Assembly: GCA_016709225.1 (NCBI GenBank)
Contig: JADJEE010000002.1
Span: 1,302,001 to 1,366,000 of the forward strand
Source: Deltaproteobacteria bacterium
GTDB taxonomy: Bacteria > Myxococcota_A > Polyangia > Nannocystales > Nannocystaceae
Direction of reading: 5' to 3'
Length of the DNA: 64,000 bases
Shown: piece by piece, positions 9,003-16,988 of the stretch
How the letters are laid out: each line of letters begins with the position of its first letter
How positions within the stretch are numbered: position 1 is the first letter of the stretch
Notes under the pieces: model-generated
Seen by the model: only the letters and a program-made list of their open reading frames with translations
What the model was told of the DNA's origin: nothing
Databases searched by the model: none
Program-made: the position numbers and the translations under genes

Positions 9003-11381
9003 CTAGCGACGTCGGCGGCGACGCGTGGCCACCAGGCCCAAGAGGCCGAGGCCCGCCCAGCCGGCGTTGCCGGCATCGCCCGCACCACCGTTGCAGCTGC
9101 AGCCGCTGTCGGTGCCGCCGGCGCCCGCGGTGCCCGAGCTGTCGCCCGAGTCGGCGTTGGTGTCGCTGTCGCTCGCGCTCGCGCTGGCCGTCGCGTCGGT
9201 GTCGCTGGCGCTCGCCGAGCCCGAGCTATCGGCCGCGGTGCCACCGCTGGTATCGGCGACGCCCGTGGTGCCGCTGTCCGAGCCACCGCTGTCCGAGCCA
9301 CCGCTGTCCGAGCCGCCGGAGCTCCCGCCCGAGTCGGACCCGCCGCTCGAGCTGCCGCTCTCCTCCTCGCAGATCGCCGAGCAGCCGTCACCGTCGTCGG
9401 TGTTGCCGTCGTCGCACGCTTCGCCCGCGGTCGCGTTGAGCACACCATCACCACAGCTGGCGTCGCTGCAGTCGTCGTCGCAGCTCGCCGACTCGCCCGC
9501 GTCGTCGCACGCCTCGCCGGCGGTCGCGTTGACGATGCCGTCGCCGCAGCTCGCCGCCGAGCAATCGAGGTTGCAGGTGGCCGACTCGCCCGCGTCGTCG
9601 CAGGCCTCGCCGGCCGCTGCATTCACGACCCCGTCGCCACAGCTGGCGTTGGTGCAGTCGGCGTTGCACATCGCCGAGCGACCACCGTCGTCACACTGCT
9701 CGCCCGCGCTGACGTTGACGACGTCGTCGCCACACGCCGCCGCGGTGCAGTCGACGTCGCAGGTGGCCGACTCGCCGCCGTCGTCACAGGTCTCGCCGGC
9801 CGTCACGTTGGCGGTGCCATCGCCACAGGCCGCCGGCGTGCAATCGGCATCGCAGGTCGCCGATTCGCCACCGTCGTCGCACTGCTCGCCGGCCGCCGCG
9901 TTGAGCACACCGTCGCCGCACACCGCGGCGGTGCAGTCCGCGTTGCAGGTCGCCGACTCGCCACCGTCGTCGCAGGCCTCGCCAGCGGCGGGGTTGCTCA
10001 GGCCGTCGCCGCAGCTGGGCAGCGTGCAGTCGCTGTCGCATGCGACCGTGTTGCCGCCTTCGTCGCAGGTCTCGCCGTTCACGGGGATGCCGTCGCCGCA
10101 GGCGCAGTGGTTCGGCTCGCCGGGGCTGTCGACGACCGGCACCGCCGAGAAGTTGCTGGGCCCGAGGTTGTAGCTGCCGGTGCCGTCACCGCAGCGGAAC
10201 ACCTGGAAGGGGCCGCTGCCGGTCGCGATGCTGTTGCAGTCGGTTCCGGCCACGCAGCTGGCGCCCGGGCCGTAGTCGAACTCGGTGCTGGTCGCGTTGA
10301 CCAGCGTGACGACGTCGTCGACCGAGCTCCACGGCGTCACGTCGAGGGTGCCGTCGTCGTTGGTGTCGACGTCACCGTTGAGTGCACCGCTGAAGTCGCG
10401 CAGCAGCATGTGCGTGACGGTGTCGGTGTTCTCGAAGTTGAGGCTGCCGACCTGATCCGGCGTGCCCAGGCTCAGGGTGTTCTCGGCCAGCAAGAACACA
10501 CCGTCCGACGGGATGAAGCGCCCGCCGAGGTACGTGACGCTCTCGATCGAACCCGTCGGGCTGTCGCCGAGCACGACGTACGCCAGGCGGTCGAGTGCCG
10601 CGCCGGGTGGGCCGACGATCTCGACGTACTCGTCGTTGTCGGTGCCATCCTGGTCGACCCGCAGCTCGTTGATGTGGAAGTCCTGCGGCGTGGGTGCGAA
10701 GCGGACCGCGGTGGCGCCAGGGGAGATGCTGCCCAGGGTATTGCAGGCATACGTCAGACCGATCGTGGCGGCGGCATTCTGGATGCCGATGGTCGCACCG
10801 CTGCCGGTGTCGACGTCGACCAGGTACTGCATCTGGATCGCGCCCGAGTCGTGGAACAGCACCACCTGGGCGTTCATCGCCGTGCTACCGGTGAAGTGGG
10901 TGCCGACCCACTGCACGATGGTGACGCCGTTGGTCGTACCAGGGAAGCCGATCGCGGTGGCCTGGGCGGCGTTGAAGTACTGGTGGTACACCGTCGAGAC
11001 GAGGTCGTCGTGCAACACGGCGATGCGTGCACCGCCGCCGTCGACGAAGCCCGGCTGCGGACAGGTGTTGCCGAAGTCCGAGTTGGGGGTCGCGCTGGCG
11101 ATGAAGCCGTTGGTGCTGACGTCGACCTGGTTGAGCGAGACGCCGTAGAACGTGAACGGCACCGACAATGCCAGCGACGTGCGCGAGTCGTCGCCGCTGA
11201 TGACGTTGGTACCGGTCGCGGAGATGTCGACGTAGTTGTACGTCGCGCCGCTGGCCTGGTCGTACCACGCATAGCCGGCGGCATCGGGCGTGCTGACGGC
11301 CGCCGCAGCCGGGTTCGATGCGGTCATCGCCGCGAGCACTCCGAGGGTTGCAGTACCAAGTGAAATGATTCGTCGACGCAT
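9003..11381 (-). CDS. MYXO-CTERM surface protein with lamin-tail-like domain and eight DUF4215 repeats
   Basis: About 792 aa from MRRRIIS at 11381 (an ATG three codons earlier, at 11390, is possible). A Sec signal peptide leads to a first beta-rich domain (about residues 30-250) and a lamin-tail-like domain (from INELRVDQDGTDNDEYVEI). Eight cysteine-rich repeats of about 31 residues follow (consensus CGDGxxNxxAGExCDDGGESATCNxDCT), then a Ser/Gly/Asp linker with GSDSG repeats. The C-terminus has GCSC, a short hydrophobic helix and six arginines: the MYXO-CTERM signal, thought to be processed for display on the outer surface. DUF4215 repeats are common in secreted myxobacterial proteins; binding partner unknown. 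Confidence 0.9.
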   Translation of the reverse strand: MRRRIISLGTATLGVLAAMTASNPAAAAVSTPDAAGYAWYDQASGATYNYVDISATGTNVISGDDSRTSLALSVPFTFYGVSLNQVDVSTNGFIASATPNSDFGNTCPQPGFVDGGGARIAVLHDDLVSTVYHQYFNAAQATAIGFPGTTNGVTIVQWVGTHFTGSTAMNAQVVLFHDSGAIQMQYLVDVDTGSGATIGIQNAAATIGLTYACNTLGSISPGATAVRFAPTPQDFHINELRVDQDGTDNDEYVEIVGPPGAALDRLAYVVLGDSPTGSIESVTYLGGRFIPSDGVFLLAENTLSLGTPDQVGSLNFENTDTVTHMLLRDFSGALNGDVDTNDDGTLDVTPWSSVDDVVTLVNATSTEFDYGPGASCVAGTDCNSIATGSGPFQVFRCGDGTGSYNLGPSNFSAVPVVDSPGEPNHCACGDGIPVNGETCDEGGNTVACDSDCTLPSCGDGLSNPAAGEACDDGGESATCNADCTAAVCGDGVLNAAAGEQCDDGGESATCDADCTPAACGDGTANVTAGETCDDGGESATCDVDCTAAACGDDVVNVSAGEQCDDGGRSAMCNADCTNASCGDGVVNAAAGEACDDAGESATCNLDCSAASCGDGIVNATAGEACDDAGESASCDDDCSDASCGDGVLNATAGEACDDGNTDDGDGCSAICEEESGSSSGGSDSGGSSGGSDSGGSDSGGSDSGTTGVADTSGGTAADSSGSASASDTDATASASASDSDTNADSGDSSGTAGAGGTDSGCSCNGGAGDAGNAGWAGLGLLGLVATRRRRRR
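9367..10100 (-). repeat. In-frame 93-bp tandem repeats encoding DUF4215 modules
   Basis: The DNA encoding the eight Cys-rich modules repeats with a period of 93 bp (31 codons); the unit nearest the N-terminus is 87 bp. The units are diverged but the Cys, Gly and Asp codons are constant. The repeats are coding and not a CRISPR array. Confidence 0.8.
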
Positions 11382-11566
11382 GGGGGCCACGGATGATAGC
11401 CCGACGCGACGGGGCCCGGCGCACCGCCCGGAGCGGCACGAGGCCGGCGACCATCCCCGCTACGTTCCGTCGGACGTTGGTGTTTCCCGCAACGCTCGGC
11501 GCCACGACCGATGCAGTCTCGCCAACGAATCGACCGCGCATGGCCGCGGGGCCGAGCCTCTGCGGT

Positions 11567-12982
11567 TCAAAATCGAGCCGTCACGGCCCTCGAGTCCGCC
11601 GCCCCGCGTCCGGCCTGCAGCGCCCCTCGCAGGGCGCCGAACAGCCGCAGCCACGCCGACAGCAACCACAGCGAGGTCGCGATCACGCCGACGCCGACGA
11701 TGACGATCAACGTCGGTGGCGGCGAGGCCTCGCGCAGCAGCGTCAGTGCCCCCATCACCATCGCGATGGCCACCGCGAGCAGCACGGTCACGAACGCGAT
11801 GAGCTGGCCGCGCTCGTCCTCGAGGTGCTGCGCGAGCCAGCGCGCCGTGTGCCGCAGGGTCGCGACCAACGACAGCACGGTGACCAGCCCCGTGACCGCG
11901 GCGGCACGCCCGATCCAGGTCGCCGCCTGCTGCAGCGGCACCAGGCTCGCGGTCGATACGATGCCGAACGGACCCTCGCCAGGGCCCTCGATCGCCGTCA
12001 GCCACCGCCACAGCGCCAGCGCAGCGGCGACCTCGAGCACCACGCCGAGCACGACGCAGGCCGCCAACCAGCCGACGACGTCACGTCGATGGCCCGCGGC
12101 GGGCAGCGACGCGTAGCGACGCAGGCCGACGAGCGCCGTCGCGGCGAGCAGCGCGTGGGTGATCACGTGGGCCACCAGCAGCGCCCCCACGCCGCGTCGG
12201 GCCGACATCGCGACCGCGAGCCCCGTCGACGCGATCACCGAGGCGCCGATCCGCAGCAACAGCGCGGTCTGCAGCAGCCACAGCCCTTGGATCGCGCGAG
12301 CGTGGACTGGCGTGCGGCCGTGCGCCTCGCGCGACGCCGCCGACCACCACGCGATCGCCAGCGATGCCATCAGCGCGGTCGCCAACGCACCCCACTGCGA
12401 CGGCGACACCGCGGAGACGTCGACACCGGCGCGGCCGAGCACCGCGAGCACGACCCACGGCGCGACCACGACCGTCAGGACGGTGCGGGCCCAACGTGCA
12501 CTGGCGGCACCGGCCGCGATGCCGACCAGCGCGAGCGTCGACCCGAGGCCGGCCCACGCCATCACGTGCTGCGCGAGCTCGAAGCGGGCCTCGCGGACCT
12601 CGAAGGGCTCGTCGCCACCCTGGCTGAGCAGGGCCATCGCCCCGGTCTGCGCGAGCGTCGAGATCACCGCGATCCACTGGGCCACGCGCACCGCGGGCCG
12701 CCCGCGCGACCACGCCGACGCGAGCGCCGCGATCGCCAGCACGTAGACCCCGTCGACGTGGTGCAGGAGCGTCTGCAACGTGATGACGCCGTCGAGCGTG
12801 TGCTGCCAGGCCTCGCTGCCGAGCTCGGCACCCTCGGCCTGGGCCTCGAGACCAGCCACGCGGATCCACACCACCACGCGCGCGAGCGCGACGACCAGGG
12901 TGAGCCCCGCGGCCACGCGCAGGCCGAGCCGTTGCTCCGGGTCTGCGGGGCCGGTGGTGGCGGGCTGTTGCGCGTCGACCAT
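11567..12982 (-). CDS. Polytopic membrane protein, unknown function
   Basis: 471 aa from MVDAQQPAT. It contains roughly ten to twelve hydrophobic segments separated by short loops, from LRVAAGLTLVVALARVVVWI to LIVIVGVGVIATSLWLLSAW, so it is an integral inner-membrane protein. No transporter signature, catalytic motif or conserved polar residue pattern was recognised. Extra in-frame codons up to 13081 exist, but the ATG at 12982 just precedes the first Pro-rich/charged segment and is preferred. It is divergent from the rhodanese lipoprotein starting at 13066; the 83-bp gap should hold promoters for both. Confidence 0.8.
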   Translation of the reverse strand: MVDAQQPATTGPADPEQRLGLRVAAGLTLVVALARVVVWIRVAGLEAQAEGAELGSEAWQHTLDGVITLQTLLHHVDGVYVLAIAALASAWSRGRPAVRVAQWIAVISTLAQTGAMALLSQGGDEPFEVREARFELAQHVMAWAGLGSTLALVGIAAGAASARWARTVLTVVVAPWVVLAVLGRAGVDVSAVSPSQWGALATALMASLAIAWWSAASREAHGRTPVHARAIQGLWLLQTALLLRIGASVIASTGLAVAMSARRGVGALLVAHVITHALLAATALVGLRRYASLPAAGHRRDVVGWLAACVVLGVVLEVAAALALWRWLTAIEGPGEGPFGIVSTASLVPLQQAATWIGRAAAVTGLVTVLSLVATLRHTARWLAQHLEDERGQLIAFVTVLLAVAIAMVMGALTLLREASPPPTLIVIVGVGVIATSLWLLSAWLRLFGALRGALQAGRGAADSRAVTARF

Positions 12983-13065
12983 CGGCGGACCTCCAAGCGT
13001 AGCAGCCGGGTCGGAACCCTTGCGCGACCGCGAACCCTTTGGCCCCGCGGTGGGCTCCCACCGAC

Positions 13066-13500
13066 ATGAACGACGATGCACCGTCTGGGTGGGGCGCCGC
13101 CCTTCGGCCCACGGTCACGCTGGTGCTGCTGCTCACCGCGGCGACGACAGCGGGCTGCAGGAGCACGGCCGCCGCGAGCGCGGCGGACGTGAACGCGAGC
13201 GCCGCGAAGCCAGGGACGGCGGCCGTGCAATCCCCCGGCGCCGTCGCGCGTGCGCGGGTCGAGCACGGCGCGGTCCTGCTCGACGTGCGCACGCCCGAAG
13301 AGTTCGAGCAGGGCCACATCGGCGGTGCGATGAACATACCGGTCGCGGAGCTGTCGGCGCGCATCGGCGAGCTGGGCGCGAGCGAGCGGGCGGTGGTGGT
13401 CTACTGCCGCAGCGGCAACCGCAGCGCCCAGGCCACGCGGATCCTGCAGGCCCAGGGCCACGCCGACGTCTTCGACCTCGGCCCGATGTCGGCGTGGTGA
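13066..13500 (+). CDS. Rhodanese-domain lipoprotein
   Basis: 144 aa. A lipoprotein signal ends at TAGC (Cys about residue 31), a short Ala-rich linker follows, and then a single rhodanese domain containing LLDVRTPEEFEQGHIGGAMNIP and the active-site loop VVYCRSGNRSAQA, with cysteine as the sulfur-accepting residue. Probably a periplasmic or outer-membrane-anchored sulfurtransferase or thiol-handling protein. Start chosen at MNDDAPSG (13066); the ATG at 13039 would put a longer charged tail before the signal peptide. Confidence 0.88.
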   Translation: MNDDAPSGWGAALRPTVTLVLLLTAATTAGCRSTAAASAADVNASAAKPGTAAVQSPGAVARARVEHGAVLLDVRTPEEFEQGHIGGAMNIPVAELSARIGELGASERAVVVYCRSGNRSAQATRILQAQGHADVFDLGPMSAW

Positions 13501-13589
13501 CCGACGCCTGCGGTGAGGACACGCCGGAATCGCGTAGGCCATGGGGCCGCGGCCTTGCGCGTCGGCACGCGCCCGCGACAAGCTGGGGC

Positions 13590-14693
13590 GTGGGTCGAAA
13601 TCTGCGCCGCACATCCGCGCCCCGGCGGCCATCGACGTCATGGCTGGCGGTGCTGCTGACGCTCGCCTGCGGTGGCGAGCGCGAGGCCGGCACCGACGCG
13701 GGCGTCAGCGCGGGCGTCACGATGGGCATCACGGGTGCCGCGACCACGCTCGGCTCCGCCGGCGATGCCAGCGGCTCCGATAGCGGCGGCGACAAGCTCG
13801 ACCTCGCCGGCGTCGAGCCGCAGATGGGCTGCAGCAAGATCGATCTCGTGTTCGTGGTCGACAACTCCGCCTCGATGGCCGACGAGCAGCAGCAGCTCAT
13901 CGCCAGCGTGCCCGGCTTCATCACCTCGATCCAGGGCATGCTCGGCGACGACTTCCACGTGATGGTCGTCGACACCGACGTCGGCGTCGGCGACGGCTGC
14001 TACGAGGTCATGTACAACTCGTTCGACTGCGGCCTGTGGTGCAACGCCAACTGTCCGGACGGCTGCAACTGCGAGTGCAACGGCGAGCCCTGCGGCCCGT
14101 GGAGTCCGCGACCGTGCGGTGAGCTCCTGGGCGCGGGTCGGGTCACCGATGCGGCCGGCAACGACTGCGGCCTGGGCAGCCACCGCTTCATCGACGCGAC
14201 GCTCGCCGACCCATTCGGTGCGTTCAACTGCATGGCCGCGGTCGGCATCGACGGTGACCCCAGCGAGCGCCCGGCACAGGCGCTGCTCACCGCGCTCGGC
14301 CCCCTCGCCAGCGCCGGCGAGTGCAACGAGGGGTTCCTGCGCGACGACGCGCTGTTGATCGTCACGCTGATCTCCGACGAGGACGACTCCCTGGCCTCGC
14401 CCGGCGACGCCGACAGCTGGCACGACGCACTGGTCACCGCCAAGCACGGCAACGCGTCGGCGGTCGTGATGCTGGGCCTGCTGGGCGATTCCGACGTGAC
14501 GGGCGGCCTGTGCCCGCCCTTCGATCCGACCGACAACAGCGGCTCGCAGCCGTCGCTGCATCTGCGCGCGTGGGTCGAGTCGTTCGAGTACGGCGCGTGG
14601 GTCTCGGTCTGCGAGCCCAACTACGCGGCCTTCTTCGACAGCGCGCTGTCGTCGATCGTCACCGCCTGCGACGAGTTCGTGCCGCCCGGCTAG
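13590..14693 (+). CDS. VWA-domain lipoprotein
   Basis: 367 aa from a GTG at 13590. The lipoprotein signal (WLAVLLTLACGG) leads to a Gly/Ser/Asp linker that ends in GGDKLDLAG, and then a von Willebrand A-like domain starting IDLVFVVDNSASMADE with a DxSxS MIDAS motif. A Cys-rich insert (about 15 Cys in the protein) and the segment CNEGFLRDDALLIV are shared with the VWA lipoprotein at 21666-22784. Such proteins are exported and presumably cell-surface; ligand unknown. It lies just upstream of the dihydropyrimidinase gene, but that gene has its own promoter-like element. Confidence 0.87.
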   Translation: MGRNLRRTSAPRRPSTSWLAVLLTLACGGEREAGTDAGVSAGVTMGITGAATTLGSAGDASGSDSGGDKLDLAGVEPQMGCSKIDLVFVVDNSASMADEQQQLIASVPGFITSIQGMLGDDFHVMVVDTDVGVGDGCYEVMYNSFDCGLWCNANCPDGCNCECNGEPCGPWSPRPCGELLGAGRVTDAAGNDCGLGSHRFIDATLADPFGAFNCMAAVGIDGDPSERPAQALLTALGPLASAGECNEGFLRDDALLIVTLISDEDDSLASPGDADSWHDALVTAKHGNASAVVMLGLLGDSDVTGGLCPPFDPTDNSGSQPSLHLRAWVESFEYGAWVSVCEPNYAAFFDSALSSIVTACDEFVPPG

Positions 14694-14751
14694 CAGGCCG
14701 CGGTAAGGGGGCCCCGACGCGAGCACGCCGCGAAGCGAAGCGTCCGGCGGA

Positions 14752-14811
14752 GCGTGGCGCCGACGGTCGCGTGGCGCCGACGATGGCGTGGCGCCGACGG
14801 TCGCGTGGCGG
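14752..14811. repeat. 17-bp tandem repeat (3.5 copies) next to the dihydropyrimidinase promoter
   Basis: The unit GCGTGGCGCCGACGGTC begins at 14752, 14769 and 14786, with a partial fourth copy at 14803; the second copy differs at three bases of its 3' end. It sits directly before the extended -10 element at 14821. Each unit contains the palindrome GGCGCC. Confidence 0.85.
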
Positions 14812-14820
14812 GGCCGCGCT

Positions 14821-14829
14821 TGATAGGAT
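14821..14829 (+). promoter_or_regulatory. Extended -10 element TGATAGGAT upstream of dihydropyrimidinase
   Basis: Matches TGNTANNNT. Its last T is 10 nt before the ATG at 14839, so transcription should start within a few nucleotides of the start codon. No -35 match is obvious. Confidence 0.6.
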
Positions 14830-14838
14830 CGCGCCCGC

Positions 14839-16236
14839 ATGCGCACGCTGATCCAGGGTGGAACCGTCGTCACCGCAACCGACACCTTCGCCGCCGACGT
14901 GGTGGTCGAGCAGGGCAAGATCGCGGCGCTGCTGCGCCCCGGCAGCGCCGCCGCCCTCGGCGCCTTCGATGAGACCGTCGACGCCAAGGGCCAGCTCGTG
15001 TTCCCCGGCGGCATCGATGCCCACACCCACCTCGACATGCCGTTCGGCGGCACCACCTCATCGGACGATTTCGAGAGCGGCACCACCGCGGCGGCCTGCG
15101 GCGGCACCACCACCCTGATCGACTTCGCGATCCAGCCCAAGGGCAGCTCGCTCAAGTCCGCACTCGACACCTGGCACGCCAAGGCCGAGGGCAAGGCGGT
15201 CTGCGACTACGCCTTCCACATGATCGTCACGGACGTGCCGCCGCCGGTGCTGGGCGAGATGGGCGACCTGGTCCGCGAGGGCATCACCAGCTTCAAGCTG
15301 TTCATGGCCTATCCCGGTGTGCTGATGGTCGACGACCAGTCGATCTTCCGCGCCATGCTGCGCGCCGGGGAGCTCGACGCGCTCATCTGCATGCACGCCG
15401 AGATCGGTCAGCCGATCGACGTGCTGGTCGAGCGGGCGCTCGCAGCCGGCCACACCGCGCCGATCTACCACGCGCTCACCCGCCCCGAGGTCGCCGAGGC
15501 CACCGGCACCGAGCGGGCCATCGCGCTGGCCGAGATGGCCCACGTGCCGGTCTACATGGTCCATCTCTCGGCCCAACGCGCGCTCGAACGCGTGATGGAG
15601 GCCCGGGACCGCGGGCTGCCGGCCTACGCCGAGACCTGCCCGCAATACCTCTTCTTCAGCGAGGACGATCTGCGCGGCACGCCCGAGGACGAGTTCGAGG
15701 GCGCGAAGTTCGTGTGCACGCCGCCGCTGCGGCCCAAGCACCACCACGATCACCTGTGGCGCGGCCTGGCCAACTACGATCTCCAGGTGGTCTCGACCGA
15801 TCACTGCCCGTTCTGCATGAAGGACCAGAAGGAGCTCGGCCGCGGCGACTTCAGCAAGATCCCCAACGGCATGCCCGGCGTGGAGACCCGGCTCTACCTG
15901 CTGTGGCAGGCGGTCCGCGAGGGCAAGCTCTCGATGAACCGCTTCGTGGAGATCAGCTCGACGGCGCCGGCCAAGATCTTCGGGCTCTACCCCCGCAAGG
16001 GCACCCTGGCGATCGGTGCCGACGCGGACATCGTGGTGTGGGATCCCGAGAAGCGCCACACCATCACCAGCAAGACCCTGCACATGCGGGTGGACTACTC
16101 CCCGCTCGAGGGCCGTGAATTCGTCGGGGCCCCGACCCTGGTCATGCAGCGGGGGCAGACCTTGGTGCGAGCGGGTAGCTTCTTGGGCAAGGCCGGCCAG
16201 GGCCAGTTCCAGCGCCGTGGCACGTGGGGCCTGTAG
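14839..16236 (+). CDS. hydA: Dihydropyrimidinase / D-hydantoinase
   Basis: 465-aa amidohydrolase that opens the ring of dihydrouracil or dihydrothymine (and 5-substituted hydantoins) to the N-carbamoyl-beta-amino acid. The binuclear metal ligands can all be read: H62 and H64 in DAHTHLDMPFGG, the lysine that becomes carboxylated K153 in FKLFMAY, H186 in CMHAE, H242 in YMVHLSA, and D321 in STDHCPF. Length and motifs fit the D-hydantoinase/dihydropyrimidinase family. It is the second enzyme after PreTA in the reductive pyrimidine route. A reductase-like gene follows after 24 nt. The ATG at 14839 sits 10 nt after a -10-like element and lacks a Shine-Dalgarno sequence. Confidence 0.95.
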   Translation: MRTLIQGGTVVTATDTFAADVVVEQGKIAALLRPGSAAALGAFDETVDAKGQLVFPGGIDAHTHLDMPFGGTTSSDDFESGTTAAACGGTTTLIDFAIQPKGSSLKSALDTWHAKAEGKAVCDYAFHMIVTDVPPPVLGEMGDLVREGITSFKLFMAYPGVLMVDDQSIFRAMLRAGELDALICMHAEIGQPIDVLVERALAAGHTAPIYHALTRPEVAEATGTERAIALAEMAHVPVYMVHLSAQRALERVMEARDRGLPAYAETCPQYLFFSEDDLRGTPEDEFEGAKFVCTPPLRPKHHHDHLWRGLANYDLQVVSTDHCPFCMKDQKELGRGDFSKIPNGMPGVETRLYLLWQAVREGKLSMNRFVEISSTAPAKIFGLYPRKGTLAIGADADIVVWDPEKRHTITSKTLHMRVDYSPLEGREFVGAPTLVMQRGQTLVRAGSFLGKAGQGQFQRRGTWGL

Positions 16237-16260
16237 CGCGATGAAGGAGCGCGAGCGACG

Positions 16261-16905
16261 ATGACGATGACGATTCGAACGGTTGCAGTGATCGGCCCCG
16301 GCAATGTCGGTGGCGACCTCGGCACGCGCCTGGCCGCGAGCGGCGTGCGGGTGATCTTCGGTGTGCGCGGCGGCAAGGATCTACCCAAGCTCGCGGGGCC
16401 CAACGTCGGGTTCGCGAGCCCGGCCGAGGCCGCGGCCCAGGCCGACGCGATCGTGCTGGCGCTGCCGGCCAACGTGGTGGTCGACGTCGCCCGCGGACTC
16501 GGTGATCTCGACGGCAAGATCGTGGTCGACGCCAACAACTGCCTGAAGATGGATCGGGGCCCGGTGTGGAATCCGCCGCCCGAGGGCTCGCTGGCGCAGG
16601 CGATCGCGGCTGCGGTGCCGTCGGCCCGCGTCGTGAAGGCCTTCAACACCTTCGGGCACGAGTATCACGGCGACCCACGCACGGCCGCCGGGCCGGTGAC
16701 GGTGCCGATCGCCGGCGACGACGCCGACGCGAAGGCGGCGATCGCCGAGCTTGCGCGGACCGCCGGCTTCGCACCGGTCGACTGCGGGCCGCTGCGCAAC
16801 GCCAGCCTGCTCGAGAACCTCGCGATCCTGTGGATCCACCTGGCGATGGCCGGTGGACAGGGTCGCGAGATCGCGTGGCAGCTGGTGGGGCGCCCGCCCG
16901 CATAG
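16261..16905 (+). CDS. NADPH-dependent F420 reductase-family Rossmann protein
   Basis: 214 aa. The N-terminal motif VAVIGPGNVGGDLGTRLAASG is a dinucleotide-binding fold, and the remainder (ALPANVVVDVARG, VDANNC, KAFNTFGHEY, GDDADAKAAI) matches the NpdG-like NADP oxidoreductase family, which contains F420-dependent and F420-independent members. The actual electron partner cannot be told from sequence. It follows the dihydropyrimidinase by 24 nt, with AAGGAG in the gap, and is probably co-transcribed. ATG codons at 16261 and 16267 are both possible starts. Confidence 0.87.
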   Translation: MTMTIRTVAVIGPGNVGGDLGTRLAASGVRVIFGVRGGKDLPKLAGPNVGFASPAEAAAQADAIVLALPANVVVDVARGLGDLDGKIVVDANNCLKMDRGPVWNPPPEGSLAQAIAAAVPSARVVKAFNTFGHEYHGDPRTAAGPVTVPIAGDDADAKAAIAELARTAGFAPVDCGPLRNASLLENLAILWIHLAMAGGQGREIAWQLVGRPPA

Positions 16906-16920
16906 CGCTGGCGCGGCGCC

Positions 16921-16984
16921 CGTGCCCGACCGTCGGGCACGGGACCGTCGGGTGTCCGGAAGAACGCTTCGCGTTCTTCCGGAC
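16921..16984. terminator. Two consecutive hairpins between convergent genes
   Basis: 16921-16941 forms a 9-bp perfect stem with a 3-nt loop. 16954-16984 forms a perfect 14-bp stem (GTCCGGAAGAACGC and its complement) with a TTC loop. They lie between the reductase (plus, ends 16905) and a lipoprotein gene (minus, ends 16989), so they probably act as a bidirectional terminator. Confidence 0.8.
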
Positions 16985-16988
16985 CCTG

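Noticed and set aside
9367..10100. CRISPR-like regular repeats
   Set aside because: The 93-bp period is in frame with Cys-rich DUF4215 modules, the units are diverged, and there are no unique spacers.
8772..11363. 863-codon open frame on the plus strand
   Set aside because: Antisense to the MYXO-CTERM/DUF4215 gene; its apparent repeats merely mirror the coding repeats.
16261..16905. F420-dependent NADP reductase as a specific activity
   Set aside because: The family includes F420-independent members and no F420 biosynthesis gene is in the window; only the family is claimed.
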